Origin: Deltaproteobacteria bacterium
GTDB taxonomy: Bacteria; Myxococcota; Myxococcia; Myxococcales; Anaeromyxobacteraceae
Direction of reading: 5' to 3'
DNA: 64,000 nucleotides
Assembly: GCA_016214955.1 (NCBI GenBank)
Contig: JACRMN010000029.1
Location: 1 to 64,000, forward strand
The notes beneath the pieces were generated by a model. It was given only the letters and a program-made list of their open reading frames with translations, had not been told where the DNA came from and ran no database searches. The stretch's first letter is position 1. Every line of letters begins with the position of its first letter. Positions 51,311 to 60,200 of the stretch are shown here, piece after piece. The position numbers were made by a program, and so were the translations under genes.

Positions 51311-51717
51311 CGCCCGCCCGGCGCAATGGCACCCCCCGGGGCTCCCGGCCACTTCGCGGGGCCTCGTCCGGGTGCGCGCGCTCGTACCCACGCAGTCCCC
51401 AGCAGCCCCGGACCCACAGGAGGCGGCGCGGGGCGGGCCGGCCCGGCAGCAGTTCACCGTGGAAATCTTCGGTGGGGCATCTGCCGCGCGCTGGGCCCCA
51501 CCTGCGAGTTTTCACTGAGCGACCTATGGGGGAGCCGCCCCTGCAACTCCGCGGACCCTCGATGACGCGCGTACGCACCTGCCCTGGAATGGCTCTTGCT
51601 CGGGAGAGCCGCTTCGACTCGCGGCATCGGTGGATGACTGACGGTCAAGCACCCGTCGTTGGGCCGATGCACTGCGTTTCGTCGGCGCGTCCTGCGCCGG
51701 TCGGGGGAGGACCGGAC
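51311..51717. other. Gene-free stretch before the inserted lipoprotein gene
   Basis: About 400 bases between the TPR remnant and the lipoprotein start, with no supported gene. Base composition is visibly less GC-rich than on either side. A frame running from 51472 into the lipoprotein gene has no signal sequence or domain before residue 83 and is rejected as the start. No clear promoter box was found. Confidence 0.4.
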
Positions 51718-53550
51718 ATGCGGATCGAAAGGTGCGTCTTCGCGCTGGCGATCGGGGTGGCTGCCACTCTCGGGGGCTGCAGGGGCGGAAGGGGTGGTGA
51801 GAACACCCTCCGTCCTCCCTCCGACGAGCAGATCCTGGCGGCCAAGCCAGTCGGGACCAACGCTCTCGTCCTCCATGTGGTGGGGTACGGCACCGGCGCC
51901 CTGACCGCCACTCCGGACCTGGGCCTGCAGTGCGTGAACTGGGCCTGGGAGGACGTGCACTACTCCAAGGTTTGCTGGATGTACGTACCGACCGGAACCG
52001 ACAGCGTGACGATCGACGCGCGGGTGGACGCCGGCTACGCGTTCGGCGGCTGGGGCTCGGGGCCCTGCACCGGGGCGAGCGAGCCCAGGTGCGTGGCGCC
52101 CATGGACATCGATCGCATCATCGACCTGTCCTTCGTGCCGGCGGGAACGCCGGCTCCCGTCACCCATGTCCTGAGCGTCAACGTCCTCGGGTTCGTCGAC
52201 GGGGCCGTCAGCGCCTCGCCGGACGTCGGGCTCGTATGCCAGGCATCCGAACGCGTGGGGATGACCCGGACCTGCAGGGCCACGATTCCCGTCACGGTGC
52301 CGCCGGCGCAGGTGGTCCTCACCGCCACGGCCACCACTGCGGGCTCCACGTTCGCCGGGTGGGGCGGGAACTGCTCCGGGACCGGAACGTGCACCGTGAC
52401 CGTGGACAGGGACGTGGGCGTGACGGCCGGGTTCGCCAGTATCCCCGGTGGCGGGGCGGGGGGGTCTCCTACCTGCGGCGACCTCGCCGAGAGCGAGGTA
52501 CTGGCTCGCTGGAGCTACACGGCGGTCCTCGGTGGCTACAGCTTCGCGACCACGCTCCGTCAGCTGGACGCTCCCGACGTCCTCCGCGGCCAGCACGCCA
52601 TCCGTGCCGAGACCAATGCGGCCTTCGACTTCGCACTCGTCTACACACCGGCCAGCCCCGTGGACGTCTCGGGCTTCGAGCAGCTCCGCTTCGCCCTTCG
52701 CGCGCTCAACACCAACATCCTGGTCGGGGGCTCGCCCTGGCAGGGCAACTTCCCCGTGGTCCGGCTCGGAGACGCAACAGGAGGGCTCCGGACCTACTCC
52801 CCGACGGCCCCCCTCGCGCCCTGGGACGGCGTGACCTGGGTGCCCATCGCCGTCCCGCTGCTCGGCGGGGCGGGATGGGCAGTGAGCGGCGCGGCGATCG
52901 ATCTGACCGCGATCGCGCGGATCGAGATCCACCTCGACACCTGGGAATGGAACCCCCTGGTCATCGACATCGATGGCGTGAGCTTCGAGCACCCCCAGAC
53001 GGTGTGCGACGCGCCGCCCACTCCTCCGACCACCACCATCACGGCAGTCGCTTACCCTGGCGGCACCGTCAACCAGGCGACCCAGACCTTCTGGTTCGCG
53101 GCCGACGTCGCCGGGGCGACGTTCTCCTGCAGCCTGGATGGCGCCCCGTACTCCCCGTGCACGTCGCCCACCACCTACTCCGCGCTCGCCGATGGTCCCC
53201 ACAGCTACGCCGTGTACGCCACGGCGGGCCTGACGGAGGCGACGCCGAAGACCCACGCCTGGACCGTCGACACGGTGCGGCCGCGCGTCATCTCCTTGTC
53301 CACCACGGCCACGTCAACGACGGTTGAAATCCGGTGGACCACCAACGAGCTCGCGACGACCTCGCTCGTGTGGGGGCCAGGGAACAACCGCAACAACACC
53401 ATCGCCGATGACGGGATCCTCAAGACCCAGCACTCGGTCCAGCTTGTGAACCTCATTCCGGACTCCATCTACTCCATGGTCATCGGCGGGAACGACGAGG
53501 CCGGAAACGCCATACTTCCCGTCGTTCGGGCATTCCTGACCGCGCCCTGA
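51718..53550 (+). CDS. Surface lipoprotein with InlB-B-type repeats and beta-sandwich domains
   Basis: 610 residues from the ATG at 51718, preceded by CGGGGGAGGACCGGAC. Lipobox LGGC. Two divergent InlB B-repeats follow (residues ~40-135 and ~140-240; AGYAFGGWGSGPCTG and GSTFAGWGGNCSGTG). Then a carbohydrate-binding-like beta-sandwich (~250-420; LRFALRALNTN, DIDGVSFEH), an Ig-like or chitobiase-like unit (CSLDGAPYSPC) and a FN3/purple-phosphatase-like last unit (TTSLVWGPGNNRNN). It has no haem motifs. Composition and flanking repeats suggest acquisition by transfer. Probably a surface adhesin or glycan-binding protein. Confidence 0.78.
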   Translation: MRIERCVFALAIGVAATLGGCRGGRGGENTLRPPSDEQILAAKPVGTNALVLHVVGYGTGALTATPDLGLQCVNWAWEDVHYSKVCWMYVPTGTDSVTIDARVDAGYAFGGWGSGPCTGASEPRCVAPMDIDRIIDLSFVPAGTPAPVTHVLSVNVLGFVDGAVSASPDVGLVCQASERVGMTRTCRATIPVTVPPAQVVLTATATTAGSTFAGWGGNCSGTGTCTVTVDRDVGVTAGFASIPGGGAGGSPTCGDLAESEVLARWSYTAVLGGYSFATTLRQLDAPDVLRGQHAIRAETNAAFDFALVYTPASPVDVSGFEQLRFALRALNTNILVGGSPWQGNFPVVRLGDATGGLRTYSPTAPLAPWDGVTWVPIAVPLLGGAGWAVSGAAIDLTAIARIEIHLDTWEWNPLVIDIDGVSFEHPQTVCDAPPTPPTTTITAVAYPGGTVNQATQTFWFAADVAGATFSCSLDGAPYSPCTSPTTYSALADGPHSYAVYATAGLTEATPKTHAWTVDTVRPRVISLSTTATSTTVEIRWTTNELATTSLVWGPGNNRNNTIADDGILKTQHSVQLVNLIPDSIYSMVIGGNDEAGNAILPVVRAFLTAP

Positions 53551-53816
53551 CGCGTGCAATCAAGGCCAACCGATGCGGCAGCATCACCGCCGCCGGTGGG
53601 GTCAGGAGACGGAGGCCAGCACACGAGCACGGCGCGGGTGAGGGCCCCCGATCCATCACCTCCCCGCCGGCGCCCCCACCGCCTGCAGGCGCAGTGCCGC
53701 CGGTCCTGGACCGCCGGCGGGCCTCGCGATCCCGGTTCCGCGGCGGCGAACCCCGGCTATAGTCTCGGGCTACCACCGATCTCGCTCCCGCGCTTCGGGC
53801 TCTTCCTGGAGGCCTG

Positions 53817-55775
53817 GTGCTCGACAACGTTCCCGGCCGGCTGCGCCGGACCCTGCTTCTCTCCGCCCTCCTCGCCTCCGCCTGCCAGCGCGCAGCGGAT
53901 CGCCCTCCCGCGCCCCCTCCGCCACCGCCACCCTCGCCGGCGCAGCAGGCTCCCGCTGCACCGGCCGGGCCGCCGGGAGGCGCGGTGCCCGAGACCGGAG
54001 CGCCGCCGCCCGCCGCGGAGGCGCCTGCCGTACCTCCCGCCGTCACGCCGCCCCCGGAACCTCCCCCCGAGCCACCGCCGCCTGCTCCCGCCGCCGAGCC
54101 GCCCGCCCCGGCCCCGAAGCGCACCGGCCCCCCGCGGCCACCCCCTCCCCCGCCTCCGCCCCCGGGCCCGGTCCGCCTCTCGGCGGTCGCCGCCTCTCCC
54201 GCCAGCGTCGGACTGGCCTGGGAACCCCCGGCCGCGGGCCCGCAGGGCGTCGCCACCTACGAGATCCTGCTCGGCGAGGAGGTCGTCGCCCGCGTGGTGG
54301 AGACCCGCGCGGAGGTGCGCGACCTGGAGCCGGCGCGGAAGTACTGCTTCGCGGTGCGCGCCGTCGACGCCGCCGGTGCCGCCACGCGCCCCTCTGCCCA
54401 GGCCTGCGCCACCACGCTCGCGGAGCCGCCCCGGCCGCCGGCGGACGTCCAGGTCTCGCTCCTGCCCGGGAACCGCGCCCAGATCCGCTGGACGCCGCCG
54501 CGCCGCAAGGTGGCGGGCTACGACCTCCTGCGCGGGGAGGATCGGGTCGACATGGTGTCCGGAACCCAGTTCACCGACGAGGGGCTCGCGCCGGCGCGCC
54601 AGCACTGCTACACGCTGCGCTCCTTCGACGAGGCCGGCAACCGCTCCGAGGCGTCGAGCCCGGCCTGCGTGACCAACCCCGACACCACCGCGCCCACCTC
54701 CCCGGAGGAGCTCACCGCCACCGCCCAGGGCGAGGGAGAGGTGCGGCTCGCCTGGCGCCGCTCCACCGACGACGTCGGCGTCGCCCGCTACGAGGTCCTG
54801 CGGCCGGGCCGGGATCACCTGCCGCCCACCACCGAGACCCGCGCCGCGGAGAAGGGGCTCCCCGCCGGCACGCGCCACTGCTACGCCGTGCGGGCCTGCG
54901 ACGCCGCCGGCAACTGCTCCTCGCCCTCGGCCCTGGCCTGCGCCGTCACCGCCGACCTCACGCCCCCGTCGACGCCCGGCGGCCTCTCCGCCCAGGCCGC
55001 CGAGGGGCGCATCACCCTCCGCTGGGAGCCGTCCTCCGACAACGTCGGCGTCGCCGGCTACGAGGTGCTCCGCGGGGGCAAGGTGGAGGCCAGGATGGCG
55101 GCTCCGGGCCACCTGCTCGGCGACCTCCGCCCCGGAGTCCGATACTGCTACGCGGTTCGGGCGCTGGACGCGGCCGGGAACCGCTCCCCGTCGAGCCCCG
55201 AGGCCTGCGCCACGCTGCCGGACGTTTCGCCCCCCACCGCCCCCGGCAACCCCACCGCCCTTCCGGTGTCGGCGACCAGGCTCTACGTCGCCTGGGACCC
55301 CTCCACCGACGACGTCGGCGTCACCGCCTACGAGGTGCTGCGCGGCGAATCGACCGCGGCACGCACCGCCGAGACGCGGTCGATACTGACCGTGCTCTCG
55401 CCTGGCGCCGAGCAGTGCTTCCGCATCCGGGCGGTGGATGCGGCGGGGAATCGCTCCGAGCCCAGCGCGACGGCCTGCGCGGTTCCGGCAGCGGCGCGCT
55501 CCGACCTCGCGCCGCCCACCGACCTGCGCGTGCGGCGCCTCTCCGCGACGAGCGTGGTCCTGCAGTGGGAGCCCACCGACAGGCCGGGCGTCCTCTACCG
55601 CGTCTACGCGGGGGGCAAGGAGGTGGGCCTCACCGGGCTCGCCACCTTCACGGCGTCCGGCCGCCTGGGCGCCGGAGTGAGCTGCTTCCGGGTCGCCGTC
55701 ACCGACCGGGACGGCCGCGAGACCCCGCCCTCGCGGGAGGTCTGCGCCGAGGCGCAGGCCTCCGGCAACCGCTAG
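53817..55775 (+). CDS. Outer-surface lipoprotein with Pro-rich stalk and fibronectin type III repeats
   Basis: 652 residues from a GTG preceded by CTGGAGG. Lipobox SAC in LLASAC. Residues ~28-120 are a Pro/Ala stalk with runs of prolines. Then about six FN3 domains of ~88 residues, each with a YEVLRG-type strand and a CY/FAVRAxDAAGN strand ending in a Cys that may pair within the domain. The repeats are very similar, indicating internal duplication. The TATAGT at ~53758 could be a -10 box. It contains no enzyme motif; probably a surface-exposed binding or spacer protein. Confidence 0.82.
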   Translation: MLDNVPGRLRRTLLLSALLASACQRAADRPPAPPPPPPPSPAQQAPAAPAGPPGGAVPETGAPPPAAEAPAVPPAVTPPPEPPPEPPPPAPAAEPPAPAPKRTGPPRPPPPPPPPPGPVRLSAVAASPASVGLAWEPPAAGPQGVATYEILLGEEVVARVVETRAEVRDLEPARKYCFAVRAVDAAGAATRPSAQACATTLAEPPRPPADVQVSLLPGNRAQIRWTPPRRKVAGYDLLRGEDRVDMVSGTQFTDEGLAPARQHCYTLRSFDEAGNRSEASSPACVTNPDTTAPTSPEELTATAQGEGEVRLAWRRSTDDVGVARYEVLRPGRDHLPPTTETRAAEKGLPAGTRHCYAVRACDAAGNCSSPSALACAVTADLTPPSTPGGLSAQAAEGRITLRWEPSSDNVGVAGYEVLRGGKVEARMAAPGHLLGDLRPGVRYCYAVRALDAAGNRSPSSPEACATLPDVSPPTAPGNPTALPVSATRLYVAWDPSTDDVGVTAYEVLRGESTAARTAETRSILTVLSPGAEQCFRIRAVDAAGNRSEPSATACAVPAAARSDLAPPTDLRVRRLSATSVVLQWEPTDRPGVLYRVYAGGKEVGLTGLATFTASGRLGAGVSCFRVAVTDRDGRETPPSREVCAEAQASGNR

Positions 55776-55851
55776 CAAGGTCGGCGGAGGAGGGGCTCGC
55801 ACGGGCGCGGGGCGTCGGCCGCTGGCCGTCGCTCACGCGCACCAGAACGGC

Positions 55852-55877
55852 GCGAGGCGCCCCGGAGGGCGCCTCGC
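55852..55877. terminator. Bidirectional hairpin between convergent genes
   Basis: GCGAGGCGCCC-CGGA-GGGCGCCTCGC is a perfect 11-bp stem with a 4-base loop, placed between the FN3 lipoprotein and the 12-haem cytochrome gene, which converge here. No strong U-tract follows on either strand, but position and stability argue for a terminator. Confidence 0.65.
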
Positions 55878-55906
55878 CCGCGACGACGCTCGCTCCCCGT
55901 GCTCGC

Positions 55907-57187
55907 CTAGTGGCAGCTGAAGCAGGAGCCCTGCCAGGCGGCGGACACCTCGATGGTGCCGTTCACGTGGAGCGCCGGGTTGGTGAACCCGTCGCCGCCG
56001 GCGTTGACGTGCGGATGGCAGAGATTGCAGCCGTTCCCGCCGCCGTGCAGGCCGCTGTGGTAGTTGCCGGTGTCGGGCGGGTTGGCGTGGCACGAGGTGC
56101 AGGTCATCGGCCCGGCTGCCGTCCAGCTCGGGCTGGCGTTGGCGCCGGCGTACGGGTGGTCGTAGTAGGTGTCGAAGAACCAGCTCTGGTACACGCCCGA
56201 GTAGCCGCCGTGGCAGTAGGTGCTGGAGCAGGTGGCCGTGGTCCGGTTCCAGGCCGGCGTCGCGTTGCTCGAGGAGACGAGCGCGCCCCAGGTGATCTCG
56301 GCGGTCCCGCCGTCGATGTGGCCGGCGGAGAGCGCGTCGGCCGGGTTCACGTGGCAGGCCGAGCAGGCGATGGCGGCGGAGATGGCCCCGGCGGTGACGT
56401 GCCGGGTGTGGGCGCCGGTGCGGACGGCGTCGGCCGACTGGCCCCAGGTGGCCTTGGGAGGCGCGCCGGTCAGGTCGGCGGTGCCGCCGTGGCACATGGT
56501 GCAGCTCGTCCGCCAGCTGGCGCCGTGGCACGAGGCGCAGGAGGTGGTCGCCGAGCCGCCCACCCCGTCGAGGTTGGCGCCATGGCAGCCGCGGCAGGAG
56601 GCGATGCCGCGGTTGGCGGCCAGGGCGTGGAAGTTGGTGCTGGCGGTGTCGAGCCAGCCGGCGCCGTGGCCGGTGCTGGGCAGCACCCCGGTCATGTGCG
56701 TCGAGGGGCTGTGGCACACGCCGCAGTCGGCGCGGGTGGGCGACGGCGGGACCGTCGGGTGGGCGGCGGCCAGCGAGGTCAGCGCGTGGCACTCGGTGCA
56801 CTCGAGCGGCCCGGGGGTGTTCCAGGTGACGGACTTCGCGGCCTGGCCCATGGGGAAGTGGCAGGCCACCGAGCAGCTCGCCGGCGTGGTCGGGGTGCTC
56901 CGGGTGAGGGTCCCGCCCGCGGTGCTGGTGCCCCGCGGGAAGGTGGTCACCTCGTCGAAGCTCACGTTGCCGCCGCAGGGGTGGCAGGTGTCGCAGCTGA
57001 ACTGCCCGATGTGCTTCTCGTGGGCGGTCGCGCCTGGCGTGCAGGTCGGCCCGGCCACCAGGGCGGCCTGCGGCATGGTCCCGCCCTGAGGGCTGGCCTT
57101 CCGCTGGCAGCCGGCGCCCAGCAGGGCGGCGGCAGCCAGGAGGGCCACGGCGAGGCTGCGGCCAGGGATTCTCGAGATCGAGTGCAT
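55907..57187 (-). CDS. 12-haem c-type cytochrome lipoprotein with one CxxxCH motif
   Basis: 426 residues from the ATG at 57187. Lipobox GAGC in LLGAGC. I count 10 CxxCH, one CxxxxCH (CSSTYCH) and one CxxxCH (CSVACHFPMG). The N-terminal part (CHPCGG, then PASCSVACH) matches the 19-haem protein, while the C-terminal part (GGYSGVYQSWFFD, HPYAGANASPSWT, CNLCHPHVNA, ALHVNGTIEV) matches the 20-haem protein. It ends in CFSCH with His last. It lies 38 bases behind the 39-haem gene, so both are probably on one mRNA. Likely outer-membrane electron transfer. Confidence 0.9.
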   Translation of the reverse strand: MHSISRIPGRSLAVALLAAAALLGAGCQRKASPQGGTMPQAALVAGPTCTPGATAHEKHIGQFSCDTCHPCGGNVSFDEVTTFPRGTSTAGGTLTRSTPTTPASCSVACHFPMGQAAKSVTWNTPGPLECTECHALTSLAAAHPTVPPSPTRADCGVCHSPSTHMTGVLPSTGHGAGWLDTASTNFHALAANRGIASCRGCHGANLDGVGGSATTSCASCHGASWRTSCTMCHGGTADLTGAPPKATWGQSADAVRTGAHTRHVTAGAISAAIACSACHVNPADALSAGHIDGGTAEITWGALVSSSNATPAWNRTTATCSSTYCHGGYSGVYQSWFFDTYYDHPYAGANASPSWTAAGPMTCTSCHANPPDTGNYHSGLHGGGNGCNLCHPHVNAGGDGFTNPALHVNGTIEVSAAWQGSCFSCH

Positions 57188-57225
57188 GGAGGTTCTCCCG
57201 ATGGTCGGAGCGCGGTTCAGGGCGG

Positions 57226-60200
57226 TCACCACGTCTTGGAGCTGTGGCAGGAGGGCAGGCAGGAGCGCGTGGTCGGGTTCCAGGAGCGGATGCCGGTGCC
57301 CGAGGCCACGGTGACGATGGTCTTCACGCCGTCCACGTGGGTGGCCTTGTTGACCCCGTTGCCGGTCAGCGAGGAGCCGGTTCCGGTGGCCGTGTAGCCG
57401 GTGCCGTGGCAGGTGCTGCAGGCCACCTGGTGCTGCGACCGGGTGTGGCCGTTGGGCAGCGAGCTGATGCGCACCGCGTGGCAGACGGTGCAGGCGGTGA
57501 TGGAGCCGGTCCAGGTGGGGACGGTGGCGGTGCCGCCGGAGGTGCCGCCCGTGCGGTTGATGACCGCGCCGTGGCACCAGGTGGCGCTGCACGAGCCGGC
57601 GGCGGTGCCGGTGCCGGCCGTCCAGGTGCCCTTGCGCAGGTTGGCGTTGGCGGCCCCGGTGAAGCCCACCTCGCGCACGCCGTTGGCGTGGCCGGTGGTG
57701 TAGGTGCCGACGCTGGCGTGGCAGGAGGCGCAGGAGATGCCGTTGGCGTAGTTGCCGCCCAGGAGGTGCTTCTGGTGCGCGCCCACCCGGATGCCGGTGG
57801 AGGCGCCGGCGGCGTCGACCGGCGGGGCGGAGTAGAGCGGCGCCGCGGCGGTGGCGGTCTGGGCCGAGTTGCCGTGGCAGCTGGTGCAGGTCAGGTTGGC
57901 GACGTTCAGCACGCCGTTGATGTGGGTGGCGGCGTTGACCGTGGTGGCGGTGTAGCCGGTGTGGCAGCTGCCGCAGGCGGTGCTGGTGCTGTGCGGCGCC
58001 GGAGGCGGCACGCCGTGGCAGGTGCCGCAGGCGTCCTGGGTGCCGTTCACCGTGGTCCAGCTCGGGTTCTGGTTGGTGCCGCCGGCCGCCAGGGTGGCGC
58101 CGTGGCAGTAGGTGCTGGCGCAGGTGGTGCCGTTCCACACCGGAGCGGCGCCGCCGGTGCGGGCCAAGGTGCCCCAGCTCATCTCCACCGTGCCGCTGGA
58201 GTGAGTCATCGAGGTGGGCACCGCGTGGCACTCGGCGCAGGCCACCGGGGTGGCGGACAGCGAGGTGCCGGTGAGGTGCGCCTGGTGCGCGCCGACCTGG
58301 CGCGCGGTGGTGGCGGTCTCGCCGCCGGTGCCGGTGGGCGGAGCGGCGTTGGTGGCCGAGCCGTGGCAGCTGTTGCAGGCCAGGTTGATCACGTCGAGCG
58401 CGCCGTTGATGTGGGTGGCGGCGTTGACGGTGGTGGCGGTGTAGCCGGTGTGGCAGCTGCCGCAGGCGGTGCTGGTGCTGTGCGGGGCCGGGGGCGGAAC
58501 ACCGTGGCAGGTGCCGCAGGCGTCCTGCGTGCCGTTCACGGTCGTCCAGGTCGGCGCCGTGTTGGTGCCGCCGGCGCCCAGGGTGGCGCCGTGGCAGTAG
58601 GTGCTGGCGCAGGTGGTGCCATTCCAGGCCGGGACGGCCCCGCCGGTGCGGGCCAGCGTGCCCCAGCTCATCTCCACCGTGCCGCTGGAGTGGGTCATCG
58701 AGGTGGGCACCGCGTGGCACTCGGCGCAGGCCACCGGGGCCGCGAGCGCGGTGCCGGTGAGGTGCGCCTGGTGCGCGCCGACGGCGCGGTCGGTGGTGGC
58801 CGTCTGGCCGCCGGTGCCGGCGGGCGGCGCGGCGTTGGTGGCCGAGCCGTGGCAGCTGTTGCAGGCCAGGGTCACCACCTCGAGCGCGCCGTTGATGTGC
58901 GTGGCGGCGTTGACCGTGGTGGCGGTGTAGCCGGTGTGGCAGCTGCCGCAGGCGGTGCTGGTGCTGTGCGGGGCCGGGGGCGGCACGCCGTGGCAGGTGC
59001 CGCAGGCGTCCTGCGTCCCGTTCACGGTGGTCCAGGTCGGCGCGGTGTTGGTGCCGCCGGCGCCGAGCGTGGCGCCGTGGCAGTAGGTGCTGGCGCAGGT
59101 GGTGCCGTTCCAGGCCGGGGCGGCGCCGCCGGTGCGGGCCAAGGTGCCCCAGGCCATCTCCACCGTGCCGTTGGCGTGGGTCTGGCTGGTGGGCACCGCG
59201 TGGCACTCGGTGCAGGCCACCGGGGCCGCGAGCGCGGTGCCGGTGAGGTGCGCCTGGTGCGCGCCGACCGCGCGGTCGGTGGTGGCAGCCTGGCCGCCGG
59301 TGCCGGCGGGCGGCGCCGCGTTGGTGGCCGAGCCGTGGCAGGTGTTGCAGGCCAGGGTCACCACCTCGAGGACGCCGTTGACGTGGGTGGCGGCGTTGAC
59401 CGTGGTGGCGGTGTAGCCGGCGTGGCAGCTCCCGCAGGCGCCGTTGGCGACGTGCGGGGCGGGCGGCGGCACGCCGTGGCAGGTGCCGCAGGCGTCCTGC
59501 GTGCCGTTCACCGTGGTCCAGCTCGGGTTCTGGTTGGTGCCGCCGGCCGCCAGGGTGGCGCCGTGGCAGTAGGTGCTGGCGCAGGTGGTGCCGTTCCAGG
59601 CCGGGACGGCCCCGCCGGTGCGGGCCAGCGTGCCCCAGCTCATCTCCACCGTGCCGCTGGAGTGGGTCATCGAGGTGGGCACCGCGTGGCACTCGCTGCA
59701 GGCCACCGGGGCGGCGAGCGCCGTGCCGGTGAGGTGCGCCTGGTGCGCGCCGACCTGGCGCGCGGTGGTGGCGGTCTCGCCGCCGGTGCCGGTGGGCGGC
59801 GCGGCGTTGGTGGCCGAGCCGTGGCAGCTGTTGCAGGCCAGGTTGACGACGTCGGCAACGCCGTTGAGGTGCAGGGCGGTGTTGACGGTGGTGGCGGTGT
59901 AGCCGGTGTGGCAGGAGCCGCAGGCGGTGCTGCTGCTGTGCGGCGCCGCCGGCGGGACGGCGTGGCAGGTGCCGCAGGTCGCCTGGGTGCCGTTCACGGT
60001 GGTCCACGTCGGCGCGGTGTTGGTGCCGCCCTTGTTGAGCGTGGCGCCGTGGCAGTAGGTGCTGGCGCAGGTGGTGCCGTTCCACACCGGCGCGCCGCCG
60101 CGGGTGCGGGCCAGCGTGCCCCAGCTCATCTCCACCGTGCCGCTGGAGTGGGTCTGGCTGGTGGGCACCGCGTGGCACTCGGCGCAGGCCACCGGCGCGG

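Larger units (their letters stand above)
51002..53684. repeat. 29-bp direct repeat flanking a lipoprotein gene
   Basis: TCACCTCCCCGCCGGCGCCC followed by CCACCGCCT occurs at 51002-51030 and again at 53656-53684 without mismatch. The lipoprotein gene at 51718-53550 lies between. On the minus strand the second copy again encodes AVGAPAGR-stop, preceded by PAALRL, so it may be the decayed end of a second copy of the TPR gene. The arrangement suggests a duplication or insertion scar. Confidence 0.55.
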
